Assembly (NCBI GenBank): GCA_916048095.2
Contig: OU696582.1
Coordinates: 6,872,270-6,936,269, forward strand
DNA length: 64,000 nt
Reading direction: 5' to 3'
From: Sacculina carcini
Taxonomy: Eukaryota > Arthropoda > Thecostraca > Sacculinidae
The translations under genes were made by a program, and so were the position numbers. Numbering within the stretch: position 1 is the stretch's first letter; every line of letters starts with the position of its first letter. The notes under the pieces are model-generated. The model saw nothing but the letters and a program-made list of their open reading frames with translations, was not told the origin of the DNA and did no database searches. Below are positions 14,278 to 26,300 of this stretch, piece by piece.

Positions 14278-15039
14278 GGGCCCCCCTGCGGTAGGGGGGT
14301 TAGAATTCTGCCGCCGTAGCTGCCGCGTGTCGTAAGAGGCGACTAAAGGCAGACATGTCTGGTCAGGTTTCGGCCTGCTACTGGTAACATGTAACCCGGT
14401 ACAACCAGCCGCATGGTCGGAATGTCGGCGACTAATCCGGCCCCCCACTGGCCTATGCCAGTGAGGAGGGTGGCCAGACACCCAGCAGGAAGAAAAACAA
14501 GACCTGTCAAAGGGCGGATGAGCTGGTTAGCAGCCAACGGCCATCTGGAAACCCTCCCCCGTCGGATCGGCAAACAGGATCCTGGCCGCTGAGTGTCACG
14601 TCACCCGGGGTATAGTGGTGGCGTGACGCAACACTCGTCTTTGGCCTGCGCGTCGAACCCCGACGGGGCCGCTGTTTGGCTCCTCGACAGTGGAGAGAAT
14701 GGTCCGACGCCGGCACGGGTGGCCGGATAGGGCTCAAGAGGGTCAAGGGTGAGGTGCCTGGTGCTCGAGGGGGGTCCCGCCCGGTGCAGTGTCCGCCGTT
14801 TGCAGTGGGGCTGCAGTTGCTGTGTCCAGATGGACCGGTGGGGGTCACTGGTCCGGGCCCGGTGCTGTAGCTCCCGCGGACTCGTACCGGGCGGAGCTCG
14901 CAGCGAGCTCAGGGGTATTCGGTGCCCGTACAGCGCGCACCACCACTGGCGTGGCATCCCATGCTGGCTCTGCCCGTCCCCCCAGTAGGGCCCCGTGCAG
15001 AGGAGGGTGGTCGTGCGCGCAGAGACAAACAAACAATTC
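14278..15039 (+). promoter_or_regulatory. 5' UTR / internal promoter region of the retrotransposon
   Basis: GC-rich, no convincing coding. It opens with a short palindrome (ccccccctgcggtagggggg) and contains a second small hairpin (gtcgtaagaggcgac, near 14330-14344). Non-LTR elements of this type carry an internal promoter near their 5' end; the placement here is inference. Frames on either strand in this stretch look incidental. Confidence 0.5.
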
Positions 15040-16677
15040 ATGGCTTCAAAAACTCCAACCACCCCACCTGCTGGTCGTCCATCGGGCGATCGGCCGCGGC
15101 CGCCGAAAGGTGGTCGTACTCTGAGCCACTTGCACGGCGACAGTCGTGCTGCACCTGTGCCGATGGTGCTGGTTTTTACCAGCACCAATGAACACGTGAA
15201 ATTGTCCTCGCTGAACCCATTCCGTCGTCTGGATGGTTTCAAGAACATCGGAGACGCGCCTGTCGAGGCCAGCCGACAGAGAGACGGTTCTCTGCTGGTT
15301 AAATACGGCAATGAGACGGCAGCATCCCGCGCGATGAAGGCCGACACATTCCGGTATCGCGTGGGTACGGGTGAAAACAAGCGTTGGGTGAGCACCCCCA
15401 TCTCGGTGTGTGCGCACTCGACATTGAACCACGCCAGAGGTGTTCTGTTCTGTCGTGCGCTGGAGGGTGTTGATAACGATGAAATCTGCGACGGTTTGTC
15501 ATCCCAGGGTGTCATCCGTGTGGAGCGCATCGTCCGACGGCGTGAGGGTAGCGAGGTGCCAACGCACTCTTTCTTCCTCACGTTTGACGGTGCTGTTCTG
15601 CCGGATGACATCAAGATCGGTGACATCCGTCAGCGTATCCGTGTCCGCCCCTACGTACCCAACCCAATGCGATGCTACAGGTGCCAACGTTTCGGGCATA
15701 CGAGCTCCCGCTGCAACCGTGCTGAGATCTGCGGACGCTGCTCATCCGAACGGCACACCGCTGCTGATTGCGACAATGAGTATTTCTGCGTCAATTGCAG
15801 GAGCAGCGGTCATGCGTCCTCGTCGCGTGACTGCCCGGAATGGCTGAAAGAAAAAGAAATTCTGGCTATCCGCGCTGCCCAGCGCTGCAGTTTCGGCGAG
15901 GCGCGTGCTGTATATCGCAGCTCGCATCCGTCGGGCCCGTCCTTTGCCGGCGTCGTCACGAAGTCGGCTCAGCCTCCACAGTCTGTCGACTCGTTTTTGG
16001 AGAAGCTGACTGTTGGAGACTTCTTGAAGCTGGCGGGACGAATGGGCTTGAAGCTGGTCGTACCTGGGGCTGATAAACATGAGCTTGAACCAACACCGGT
16101 TGATCGGCGGCCTGAGGAGGCTGCCGTGTCGCGGTCGCCAACGGCCGCACCCCAGCGGTCCCAGGCGTCCGCGACCCAGCGGTCCCAGACGGCCGCAACC
16201 CAGCGGCCCAAGGCGGCCGCTCCCCAGCAGCCTGAAAAGGCTGCTGAGCGGCGACCTCAGCGGGTCGCCGATCGGCCGGTCAGCCGGCCGATGGACCGCG
16301 CTGGCAAATCGGCAGCGATGCCGGTTAGTCAGGGCGGCAAAAAACCGGCCGCTCAGCAGGCTTCCAAGCCAGCAGAGCGGTCGTCTCCGAACCGGAGGAA
16401 ATCCGGAGACTGGACGGTGGTACAGCACAAGAGCCGCCGTTCGGTCAAGTCAGCCTCGCCGAGGAGTGACCGGCGAGCATCTCCCGGTCACAAAGCGAGC
16501 GCGGTCCCTGCATCTCCGCGCTCGGCGGTTGCTAGCGCACCGCCTTCCGCACACGACGGAGCGACTCCCACCACTGCCATGGAGGTGGAGAGTTCCTCTA
16601 AGCGGAAGCTCTCGGCCTCTCCAAGTGGGTCCCCACCTGACTCGGAGAGAGGACGATCGGCTAAGCGATGCGATTAG
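15040..16677 (+). CDS. Retrotransposon ORF1, Gag-like RNA-binding protein with zinc knuckles
   Basis: About 545 residues from the ATG at 15040 (context ttcATGG); an in-frame ATG at 14995 would add 15 residues and is less likely. Three consecutive CCHC-type knuckles lie at about residues 210-265 (CYRCQRFGHTSSRC, CGRCSSERHTAADC, and CVNCRSSGHASSSRDC with a slightly longer spacing). The C-terminal ~200 residues are low complexity, rich in Pro, Gln, Ala, Arg and Ser, and basic. Such proteins bind the element RNA to form the ribonucleoprotein used for target-primed reverse transcription. ORF2 starts 85 bp downstream. No frameshift or premature stop is present. Confidence 0.92.
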   Translation: MASKTPTTPPAGRPSGDRPRPPKGGRTLSHLHGDSRAAPVPMVLVFTSTNEHVKLSSLNPFRRLDGFKNIGDAPVEASRQRDGSLLVKYGNETAASRAMKADTFRYRVGTGENKRWVSTPISVCAHSTLNHARGVLFCRALEGVDNDEICDGLSSQGVIRVERIVRRREGSEVPTHSFFLTFDGAVLPDDIKIGDIRQRIRVRPYVPNPMRCYRCQRFGHTSSRCNRAEICGRCSSERHTAADCDNEYFCVNCRSSGHASSSRDCPEWLKEKEILAIRAAQRCSFGEARAVYRSSHPSGPSFAGVVTKSAQPPQSVDSFLEKLTVGDFLKLAGRMGLKLVVPGADKHELEPTPVDRRPEEAAVSRSPTAAPQRSQASATQRSQTAATQRPKAAAPQQPEKAAERRPQRVADRPVSRPMDRAGKSAAMPVSQGGKKPAAQQASKPAERSSPNRRKSGDWTVVQHKSRRSVKSASPRSDRRASPGHKASAVPASPRSAVASAPPSAHDGATPTTAMEVESSSKRKLSASPSGSPPDSERGRSAKRCD

Positions 16678-16762
16678 GTACCTGTGCTACCTGGTTGTTA
16701 GTGTATATGTGCCTTTTTAACGGGAGTATTTATATGTATTTTATTCTATTATATTTATTTTT

Positions 16763-19700
16763 ATGTCCATTTTACAATGGAATATTAGAGGTATTAGACC
16801 GAATTTTAATGATTTACTGCATATTTTACACTCCCGACAACCATCGATTTTAGCAATACAGGAGACTAAGCTTTTAACTTCTTCGTATTTTAGTATTCAG
16901 GATTTTAATGTTTTTAGATTTGATAATCCCAGCTCGACTATAGCCCATGGCGGGGTTATGCTGGCTGTTCGCACCAGTGTACCCTGTCGCCGCCTGCATA
17001 TTCAGTCAGATTTGCAGGTGGTTGCGGTTCGGTGCTGGCTCGGTGGTAGGGAGGTGAGTGTGTGCTCATTGTACCTGCCGCCTGGTCGCCCGTTCCCAAG
17101 GGCTGACGTCGAGTTTTTAATCAGTTCACTTTCACCCCCTTTTTATGTGTTAGGCGATTTTAATGCTCACAGCCCTTTTTGGGGTTGTGATGCATATTGT
17201 AGCCGTGGTTTTATTATGGAGGATATTTTAACTGTATTAGACATAGGTATTTTAAACACAGGCACATATACGCATTGTACCATGCCATCGGGAAGCATGT
17301 CCGCTCTGGACCTCAGTCTGTGCAGTCCCAGTCTGCAGGCATCCACGAGCTGGACCGTTGAGAACAGTCTGTATGGGAGTGACCACTTCCCTATATGGAT
17401 CTGTCTCAATGAGGTACCTAGGTTGGGAACACGACCACCGAGATGGAATTTCAAACGAGCTGATTGGGTCCGCTATGATTGCTTGACACTGGAAGCCATG
17501 GGCAACCCCACACTTCGACCCAGCGTCGAAGGTTTTGCTGAGGCCATTGTCACCTGTGCCAAACAGAGCATTCCGCGTACGGCATCGCGTCCCCGGCGGC
17601 GTCCTGTTCCTTGGTGGACAGACGCGTGTGCTACGGCGTTGCGAGAGCGACGTCGTTGCTGGGGTCGCTTCCGGCGCAACAGCACGTTGGCAAACATGCT
17701 TTGCTTCCGCCACGCTCGCGCAAAAGCTCGATGGACCTTTCGCGAGGCGAAGCGGGCCTCGTGGGTGTCCTATGTGTCCAGCATTAATCGGCATTGTCCT
17801 ATATCCACCATATGGGACCGTATAAAGCGCATCTCTGGTAAGTACCGTCCCAATCCACTGCCTTCTCTGAAGATCAGTGGCGTGGACGTGATTAATCCGG
17901 AGCATGTTGCTGACGAAATTGGCCGATATTTAGCGGAGCGCTGTCGTGCAAACGTAGACGACCCTGATTTTGCGGCGATCAAACAGCAGTGCGAGAGATC
18001 ACCCGTTGATTTCTCCACCAGCTGTCAGCTGCCAATCAACAGCGATTTTTCTGCATCTGAGCTGAGAACGGCCTTGCGATCGCTTCGCGATGTGGCTGAA
18101 GGCCCTGATGAGGTGCACAACCTCATGCTGAAACGTCTGTCGCCCGCAGTGCTGTCCACCTTGCTGCAGGTCTTCAATGATCTGTGGAGTGGTGGGCAGT
18201 TTCCGGCCTCCTGGCGACGGGCAATCGTGATACCCATCATGAAACAGGGCAAATCGGGCGATCACCCGTCTGACTATCGCCCGATATCGCTTACCTCCAG
18301 TCTCTGCAAACTGTTTGAGAAAATGGTTTGCAGACGGCTGGTATGGTTTCTGGAACGCGGTCGGCTGTTCAATGATGCTCAGTGCGGATTTCGCCAGGGT
18401 CGCTCAACGTTAGACCACTTGGTGACCATTGACTCTCGCGTACGTGAAAGTTTCACGCGAGGTCACCACGTCGGGGCGATATTCTTTGACATCGAAAAGG
18501 CATATGACACCACATGGCGACATGGTATTCTTCGCAAACTGCATCGCTGTGGTGTCAGAGGCAACATGGGGAGGTTCGTACACAATTTCCTTTTGCACCG
18601 CACATTCTGTGTGCGTGTGGGGAACTCCCTGTCTCGTTCGTTCGATCAGGCAGAAGGCGTTCCACAGGGTAGTGTGCTCAGCGTGGCCCTTTTTGCCATA
18701 ATGATCAACGACATTGACGATCATTTGCCTCCCTCGATTGGACGGTCTCTATTTGTGGACGACTTCGCCATATGGTGTTCTTCCCGCAGCACTGTTGCTG
18801 TCCAGCGTCAACTGCAGCTGGCGGTGAATAAAATAGAGACATGGGGAACGCGTAACGGCTTCCGCTTCTCGACGTCCAAAACGGTCGGTGTACACTTCTG
18901 CCGCCGTCGAGGTGCCTGCCCTGACATGGAAGTGGAATTGTACGGCAGTGCTGTCTCATTCCAACGCACGGTTCGGTTTTTAGGGGTCACGTTGGACTCG
19001 CGCTTGACCTACACCGACCATATTTCACAGCTGAGAATCACTTGTCTAAAGGCACTGAATGTGCTGAAGACTGTTTCCCGCATGCGGTATGGAGCAGATC
19101 GACAGTCCCTTCTCCTTCTGTACCGCTCGTTAGTCAGGTCGCGTCTCGATTACGCAAGCATCGTATATGATCTGGCTTCGGAGTCAGCAAAAGGCCGTTT
19201 GAATGTCGTACACCACGCAGGGATACGCATTGCCACCGGCGCGTTTCGCACGTCGCCAATCGTCAGCCTCCTTGTTGAGGCTGATGAGGCTCCGCTGGCG
19301 CTCCGTCGTCAAGAGCTGGTCATGCGTTATTCTTGCAAGCTGGCAAGCACCCATGAAAACCCCGCGTATGACGTGGTATTTTCCCAGCATGTGCCTGAGC
19401 AGCAGCACCTTCCAGGACCTCAGTGTTCTGTGCTGTTTTGCAGCAAAATGAGGGCACTGCTGGAGTCATGCGGGATGGGTGCTAACGACGTCCTCAGACA
19501 AGAATACACGGCGGAGTCACCCTGGGAATTGGTCACACCCGAGGTTGACGTCTCGCTAGCAGCTCTGCCGAAACACCGTACAGTGCCCAGTGTGCTTCGC
19601 TCAAACACACTGGAGCGAATTCATTCTTACGGACGGTATACTGCCGTGTACACTGATGGATCTAAGTCGGCCAGTGGTGTGGGTTGTGCGTTTGTAAGTG

Positions 19701-20464
19701 GAGGTATGTGCCGCTCGAGCACGCTGCCACCGAGCGCCTCCATTTACACGGCTGAACTTCACGCTATCCTGCTGGCCCTGGTTTTTATTCGCTCATCTTC
19801 TTTTTCATTGTTTTTAGTTTTATCTGATTCCCTTAGTGCTTTAACTTCATTATCGTCTTTCTCCTTACATCCTCTTATACAGAGGATTTTTATCTCTCTT
19901 GACATCATCCACCACCAGGGCAAGCGTGTAAAGTTCTGCTGGATTCCGGCCCATATTGGTATTTTGGGCAACGAGCGAGCTGACAGAGCCGCAAAAAGAG
20001 CTGCTGAACGAGACTTTTATTCATTTTATTTTAACTTTCCCATTCCGTATTCGGACTTTTATCCTATTATACATCGTTTTATCCGTTCTCGCTGGCAGCT
20101 CTCCTGGGACGAATGTGGTTCTAACAAATTAAAAGCTGTGAAGCCCGAAATCGGACATTGGATGTGCTCTTGTCGCCGGAAGAGGTCCGAGGAAGTGGCG
20201 CTCTGTCGTCTGCGTGTGGGTCACACGTACGATACGCATCGCCATCTTCTACTCGGACAACCTGAACCCACGTGCAGCGCATGTAATGTACGTCTCTCCG
20301 TGCAGCACATCCTGGTGGAATGCCCATCATTCTCAGAGGCGCGTCAACGTTTTCTTGGATCCGTTCGGACTATTCACGATGTTCTCGGACAGGAGCAATC
20401 GGCGGTCATTGAGGGCCGCATTTTTGAGTTTTTACGGCTTTTGCCTATTAGAATTATTTATTGA
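16763..20464 (+). CDS. Retrotransposon ORF2: endonuclease, reverse transcriptase, RNase H
   Basis: 1,233 residues, uninterrupted. An AP-type endonuclease lies at about residues 1-230 (LQWNIRG, IQETKL, LGDFNAHSPFWG, GSDHFPIW). The reverse transcriptase spans about 450-800, with DYRPISLTS, GFRQGRSTLDHL, the motif-A aspartate in [18 protein letters not shown], and the catalytic pair in FVDDFAIW at 666-667. RNase H lies at about 960-1100 (YTDGSKSASG with Asp965, AELHAIL, SDSLSAL, IPAHIGILGNERADRAAK). A Cys/His cluster (CSACNVRLSVQHILVEC) follows. The protein nicks target DNA, copies the element RNA at the nick and removes the RNA strand. All key residues are present, so it could be active. Confidence 0.95.
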   Translation: MSILQWNIRGIRPNFNDLLHILHSRQPSILAIQETKLLTSSYFSIQDFNVFRFDNPSSTIAHGGVMLAVRTSVPCRRLHIQSDLQVVAVRCWLGGREVSVCSLYLPPGRPFPRADVEFLISSLSPPFYVLGDFNAHSPFWGCDAYCSRGFIMEDILTVLDIGILNTGTYTHCTMPSGSMSALDLSLCSPSLQASTSWTVENSLYGSDHFPIWICLNEVPRLGTRPPRWNFKRADWVRYDCLTLEAMGNPTLRPSVEGFAEAIVTCAKQSIPRTASRPRRRPVPWWTDACATALRERRRCWGRFRRNSTLANMLCFRHARAKARWTFREAKRASWVSYVSSINRHCPISTIWDRIKRISGKYRPNPLPSLKISGVDVINPEHVADEIGRYLAERCRANVDDPDFAAIKQQCERSPVDFSTSCQLPINSDFSASELRTALRSLRDVAEGPDEVHNLMLKRLSPAVLSTLLQVFNDLWSGGQFPASWRRAIVIPIMKQGKSGDHPSDYRPISLTSSLCKLFEKMVCRRLVWFLERGRLFNDAQCGFRQGRSTLDHLVTIDSRVRESFTRGHHVGAIFFDIEKAYDTTWRHGILRKLHRCGVRGNMGRFVHNFLLHRTFCVRVGNSLSRSFDQAEGVPQGSVLSVALFAIMINDIDDHLPPSIGRSLFVDDFAIWCSSRSTVAVQRQLQLAVNKIETWGTRNGFRFSTSKTVGVHFCRRRGACPDMEVELYGSAVSFQRTVRFLGVTLDSRLTYTDHISQLRITCLKALNVLKTVSRMRYGADRQSLLLLYRSLVRSRLDYASIVYDLASESAKGRLNVVHHAGIRIATGAFRTSPIVSLLVEADEAPLALRRQELVMRYSCKLASTHENPAYDVVFSQHVPEQQHLPGPQCSVLFCSKMRALLESCGMGANDVLRQEYTAESPWELVTPEVDVSLAALPKHRTVPSVLRSNTLERIHSYGRYTAVYTDGSKSASGVGCAFVSGGMCRSSTLPPSASIYTAELHAILLALVFIRSSSFSLFLVLSDSLSALTSLSSFSLHPLIQRIFISLDIIHHQGKRVKFCWIPAHIGILGNERADRAAKRAAERDFYSFYFNFPIPYSDFYPIIHRFIRSRWQLSWDECGSNKLKAVKPEIGHWMCSCRRKRSEEVALCRLRVGHTYDTHRHLLLGQPEPTCSACNVRLSVQHILVECPSFSEARQRFLGSVRTIHDVLGQEQSAVIEGRIFEFLRLLPIRIIY

Positions 20465-20622
20465 GTTTTATTTCTTGACTTTCACATTCATTTTGTTCAC
20501 TATCACACTTATTTATTTCATCATTCCATTCCTCATGTCCATCATTTTTGGGTGTTTAGGCTGTGAATAGACTGGGGGGTGCCGTATGGTCCCAGAGGCC
20601 GGTGCACCCCATAAACACAAAT
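20465..20622 (+). other. 3' UTR of the I-like retrotransposon
   Basis: T-rich after the ORF2 stop, then ggtcccagaggccggtgcac just upstream of the tail. It probably holds the signal recognised by the element's own reverse transcriptase (inference). Confidence 0.6.
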
Positions 20623-20642
20623 AACGAACGAACGAACGAACG
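20623..20642 (+). repeat. (AACG)5 retrotransposon tail
   Basis: Five perfect aacg units at the 3' end, the last merging with the target-site duplication. Short tandem tails in place of poly(A) are usual for I-like elements. Confidence 0.9.
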
Positions 20643-20650
20643 ATGTCTCT
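20640..20650. repeat. Target-site duplication, right copy (acgatgtctct)
   Basis: Same 11 bases as 14267-14277; the viral unit continues with cgaaggg as in the uninterrupted copies. Confidence 0.9.
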
Positions 20651-23388
20651 CGAAGGGCGTGAGCAATGGTGTAGGAGCAACTAGAGGTAGGTGACAACAG
20701 CAGAGCTTCAATGCTCTGAGGGTTACTGTGGCTGAGTCGTGTCCTCATGTATGTCATGAGTCCGTCATCCATCGTGGCAACCATTTGACGGAAGTCGGTC
20801 TCAGACACCTCTGCTCCTTCACTCCGCTCGATCGTTTGGCGTACAGTACGTGAAGTACTGTACTGACCCACCACCTTATCACTGAGTGCCACGTTAGACA
20901 GTTTAAAGAGGTGGGCCGCCACTCTTGGGTTGAACGGAGTGATGGAGAGAAGGTCACTGGTGAGCTCTTGGCGTTGGTGAGTCGACTGAATGGAGAATAG
21001 TCCTTTGATGTCTGGATTTTGGACGATGAGTGCAAGATCGTCTTTGACGCGACGCCGAATCACGTTCTCCGCAGTATGCGGAACATTGAGGTTTAACGCA
21101 TAAGGGTTTAGCAGTAACAATTCAAGGTCTCGTCTCGGTGAGGGTGTCAAGTCTATGAGTCTCGATATCGATGAAAACAGCTCTCTGTCCGTCAGGGAGA
21201 CAAAGGTTAACCACGAGACGGTGTCAGTCAGCGCATCCGTCTTGCCCCTGTAGCGGAAGTCACTCAGGAGCATGATCGGGAGCCCCCCGACACACGCTGG
21301 TACTGACATCAGTGCGCAGACGTCGCTTTCAGACCACGAACTGCAAAACTCATCGAACAATACATCAGCACACTCGATAAGTGTAAGCAAGTAGGCCGGA
21401 TTCGGGAAATAATCCACACCAGCAACTGTTGCGCCGGATGAAAACAGTGAAGATATGCGGTTAGAAAAAGTACGAATTCCGTCATTGCTCTCGGAATTCA
21501 CGCGAGAGGCCCGCTTTAACGCTGAGCTGACGGCGGCGCCCCTGAAATGGTAGGCTTTGCTGTATTCAAACAGCACCGTCGACAGCCAGGTCTCGTCGGG
21601 CTTCAGCGTCATTCCGAGAAGCGCCGAACGGTTCGACAGACTCAACACAAAGGCCGTGACAAAGTCCGACGCTGACTGGCCCAGGCGATCTAACACATGT
21701 GGCGCAGGAATTTCGATGACGATAACCTGGTTATCGCCCTGGCCCAGCAGCGTCGCTGTAGTACCTCGCTCCTCCGCGACGGCCAAGATGGTACACTGTG
21801 TGTGGAGAGTCCACCCCTTCTGCCGCATACCTTCCATCCACCGGGTAGGGGCTCTCCACACAACAGGACCATCTTCTGGCTCGTCTCCTCGAAACAATGG
21901 TGGCCTGAATCGATCCTGGAAGACGACCTTACAAAGGTAAGGAAAGAGTTGTGAAAACGCGAACACGCGGCGCAGTCCGAAAAGAGAGTCGAGCTCTGAG
22001 AATATCGCTGCACATGAATCATGCGACATCGACAAGCACCACCTCGAATAGTCCAGGCTGACGAACCCATATTTAGGCTCGTCAGCTCCGAAGGGTGCTG
22101 TCATCGTGCAGAGCGTGTCAAGTAAGACCTTCTCGGTCATCGTCATTGATTGCTGACGAATATATGGAAAGACGCTTTTTGCAATGTTGCGTTCAGTCGA
22201 AGTTTGGTACAGCCTGATCTCCTGCGTTAGCTTACATAAACATCTCGCGTTATCTATTTTGCCCTCCTTCTCCTTCATGATCGCTATCATGATCCGCCAC
22301 TCATAAGGCACTCGTCCGTCTTCAATGCAACCAATCACTTCTTTCACCGACATGTTCTGTTCGCAAAGGTATTTGCTCAAGACACGGCTTTCTCTACCCT
22401 TGCGCAGAGGAGCCCTGACACCGTAGATTGCGAAATGGGCAAGCCGGTCGAAATTTGTCACACAATCATCTCGGCCAGTACATATGGCCTTATCGGTCAG
22501 TAACTCTGCCATGTCAGCAGTATAATCATAAGTCAAGTTTTGCTCCAAGATTACATACTCAAAATCCGCCGATGAACAGGCCCCCAGACCTGTTTCGAGC
22601 CACTTGTTCGTTCTCACTGACCGCTCGATGTCGGACCGTACACCAGGGATCAACACACACCGAGGCCACCGATTGTGACGGGAAAAGAAGGCGCGGCAGA
22701 AGACCTTTCTGAACATGTTCCTTGTGTCGAGGGCAGCTCGTTCATCAACATCAGGTGCCTCAGTCATGCGGAGGCGAAGGTCGGCGGCGGTGCTGAGGGA
22801 GTTGACAACTGGAAATCCAAAGGACTTCCAGAGCCCGCTCACCTCCAGCCGCAATTTCGCCTCGACATCTGTACTCACAGGTGCCATCATGTATCTAAAC
22901 ATATGGGTGTTGGTGATCCACTTCTCAACCCGCCGCATCTGACTGCTGAAAGTTAGCTTCATAACCTTTTCATGGTTCTCGAGTACGATTCCGATAGCGA
23001 ACGAGGGAATCATCTTCCAAACGTGGGCGAACCTGTTAGCATGCATGATGAGATCACGCCGACCGGCTTCTAGGAACCTCACGACTTCGGGGTACAGTTG
23101 ATGAGTGCCGTACTTGTGGTACACATCCGCGATGCGGCTGTACAACAATGAGCCCTCGTGACTTTCCACCATTGACAAAACACTGAGCCACATTGAGTAT
23201 GTACCTAGGATCTTACGGGTGTGTGCACCTGTCTTCATCAACGAGACGACTACAACATCGCCGTAAAACTCGGCTTGTATCTTTAGATCTGACACTTTCC
23301 GATATGCCCCGACTCGCGCGCCAACTCGTCGATAAACGGTCGAGAACCACCGCTTCCAGCTGTTCCATCGTTCTATCTCGTCTGTCAT

Positions 23389-26300
23389 CATCAAGCAGCC
23401 GATGCTGGACCGATCCACCTACCACTTTGCGAGTCACTTTCGTTAGGTCTGAAATGTCGACAGTCGTCTTCTCTGAACACATAGTCAAGAGGAGCTTGGC
23501 CAGATTTGAGTCATCGCCGACGATCCACGACAACATGTCTGTGATTTGTTTTAACGATGACACCATCGACGTGCTGTCGATGATGGCGAGGTTAGAACGT
23601 CGTGTACGCATGGCGGTCAATGATCCGACATACGGTTTGTGAGGTCCTCTGGTGCACAGTTTCTCTGCAGAGTTGGCGACAGTAATCAAGATCGACCTAC
23701 TCGGGTCAATTGACTCCGAGTCCCACCGGCCGAGACAACATTGATCGATAGTACAAGGCATGGTTATCCCTTCCATTACACGACCCCACGATGTCTCTCG
23801 AAGGGCGTGAGCAATGGTGTAGGAGCAACTAGAGGTAGGTGACAACAGCAGAGCTTCAATGCTCTGAGGGTTACTGTGGCTGAGTCGTGTCCTCATGTAT
23901 GTCATGAGTCCGTCATCCATCGTGGCAACCATTTGACGGAAGTCGGTCTCAGACACCTCTGCTCCTTCACTCCGCTCGATCGTTTGGCGTACAGTACGTG
24001 AAGTACTGTACTGACCCACCACCTTATCACTGAGTGCCACGTTAGACAGTTTAAAGAGGTGGGCCGCCACTCTTGGGTTGAACGGAGTGATGGAGAGAAG
24101 GTCACTGGTGAGCTCTTGGCGTTGGTGAGTCGACTGAATGGAGAATAGTCCTTTGATGTCTGGATTTTGGACGATGAGTGCAAGATCGTCTTTGACGCGA
24201 CGCCGAATCACGTTCTCCGCAGTATGCGGAACATTGAGGTTTAACGCATAAGGGTTTAGCAGTAACAATTCAAGGTCTCGTCTCGGTGAGGGTGTCAAGT
24301 CTATGAGTCTCGATATCGATGAAAACAGCTCTCTGTCCGTCAGGGAGACAAAGGTTAACCACGAGACGGTGTCAGTCAGCGCATCCGTCTTGCCCCTGTA
24401 GCGGAAGTCACTCAGGAGCATGATCGGGAGCCCCCCGACACACGCTGGTACTGACATCAGTGCGCAGACGTCGCTTTCAGACCACGAACTGCAAAACTCA
24501 TCGAACAATACATCAGCACACTCGATAAGTGTAAGCAAGTAGGCCGGATTCGGGAAATAATCCACACCAGCAACTGTTGCGCCGGATGAAAACAGTGAAG
24601 ATATGCGGTTAGAAAAAGTACGAATTCCGTCATTGCTCTCGGAATTCACGCGAGAGGCCCGCTTTAACGCTGAGCTGACGGCGGCGCCCCTGAAATGGTA
24701 GGCTTTGCTGTATTCAAACAGCACCGTCGACAGCCAGGTCTCGTCGGGCTTCAGCGTCATTCCGAGAAGCGCCGAACGGTTCGACAGACTCAACACAAAG
24801 GCCGTGACAAAGTCCGACGCTGACTGGCCCAGGCGATCTAACACATGTGGCGCAGGAATTTCGATGACGATAACCTGGTTATCGCCCTGGCCCAGCAGCG
24901 TCGCTGTAGTACCTCGCTCCTCCGCGACGGCCAAGATGGTACACTGTGTGTGGAGAGTCCACCCCTTCTGCCGCATACCTTCCATCCACCGGGTAGGGGC
25001 TCTCCACACAACAGGACCATCTTCTGGCTCGTCTCCTCGAAACAATGGTGGCCTGAATCGATCCTGGAAGACGACCTTACAAAGGTAAGGAAAGAGTTGT
25101 GAAAACGCGAACACGCGGCGCAGTCCGAAAAGAGAGTCGAGCTCTGAGAATATCGCTGCACATGAATCATGCGACATCGACAAGCACCACCTCGAATAGT
25201 CCAGGCTGACGAACCCATATTTAGGCTCGTCAGCTCCGAAGGGTGCTGTCATCGTGCAGAGCGTGTCAAGTAAGACCTTCTCGGTCATCGTCATTGATTG
25301 CTGACGAATATATGGAAAGACGCTTTTTGCAATGTTGCGTTCAGTCGAAGTTTGGTACAGCCTGATCTCCTGCGTTAGCTTACATAAACATCTCGCGTTA
25401 TCTATTTTGCCCTCCTTCTCCTTCATGATCGCTATCATGATCCGCCACTCATAAGGCACTCGTCCGTCTTCAATGCAACCAATCACTTCTTTCACCGACA
25501 TGTTCTGTTCGCAAAGGTATTTGCTCAAGACACGGCTTTCTCTACCCTTGCGCAGAGGAGCCCTGACACCGTAGATTGCGAAATGGGCAAGCCGGTCGAA
25601 ATTTGTCACACAATCATCTCGGCCAGTACATATGGCCTTATCGGTCAGTAACTCTGCCATGTCAGCAGTATAATCATAAGTCAAGTTTTGCTCCAAGATT
25701 ACATACTCAAAATCCGCCGATGAACAGGCCCCCAGACCTGTTTCGAGCCACTTGTTCGTTCTCACTGACCGCTCGATGTCGGACCGTACACCAGGGATCA
25801 ACACACACCGAGGCCACCGATTGTGACGGGAAAAGAAGGCGCGGCAGAAGACCTTTCTGAACATGTTCCTTGTGTCGAGGGCAGCTCGTTCATCAACATC
25901 AGGTGCCTCAGTCATGCGGAGGCGAAGGTCGGCGGCGGTGCTGAGGGAGTTGACAACTGGAAATCCAAAGGACTTCCAGAGCCCGCTCACCTCCAGCCGC
26001 AATTTCGCCTCGACATCTGTACTCACAGGTGCCATCATGTATCTAAACATATGGGTGTTGGTGATCCACTTCTCAACCCGCCGCATCTGACTGCTGAAAG
26101 TTAGCTTCATAACCTTTTCATGGTTCTCGAGTACGATTCCGATAGCGAACGAGGGAATCATCTTCCAAACGTGGGCGAACCTGTTAGCATGCATGATGAG
26201 ATCACGCCGACCGGCTTCTAGGAACCTCACGACTTCGGGGTACAGTTGATGAGTGCCGTACTTGTGGTACACATCCGCGATGCGGCTGTACAACAATGAG

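Larger units (their letters stand above)
14278..20639 (+). mobile_element. Full-length non-LTR retrotransposon, I-superfamily-like
   Basis: Seen: a ~6.36-kb insertion with target-site duplications, a GC-rich 5' region, two long intact ORFs on the plus strand and an (AACG)5 tail with no poly(A). ORF1 has zinc knuckles. ORF2 has an apurinic-type endonuclease, reverse transcriptase and RNase H. Known: this domain set is typical of the I superfamily (I, Nimb, R1/Loa relatives); Jockey-clade elements usually lack RNase H. The exact clade is inferred only. Intact ORFs and identical target duplications indicate a young, possibly active copy. It lies in the same orientation as PEPD and antisense to the viral genes. 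Confidence 0.93.
13868..23388 (-). pseudogene. Array unit U5, L fragment interrupted by a retrotransposon
   Basis: The viral parts are 13868-14277 and 20640-23388. Without the element and one target-site copy the unit is exactly 3,148 bp. The polymerase-bearing part is open over 20542-23418 (958 codons, the last few read into the element). It shares the private Trp-to-Cys change (GACSS, near 22575) with U6, so these neighbours are recent duplicates and the element probably landed after that duplication. Confidence 0.92.

Noticed and set aside
14601..15626. 341-codon minus-strand frame in the retrotransposon 5' region
   Set aside because: It lies antisense to the 5' UTR and ORF1 zinc-knuckle protein; composition mirrors the GC-rich sense strand and no domain is visible.
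15742..16428. 228-codon minus-strand frame opposite ORF1
   Set aside because: It is the reverse of the repetitive Pro/Gln/Ala-rich part of ORF1, with no independent support.
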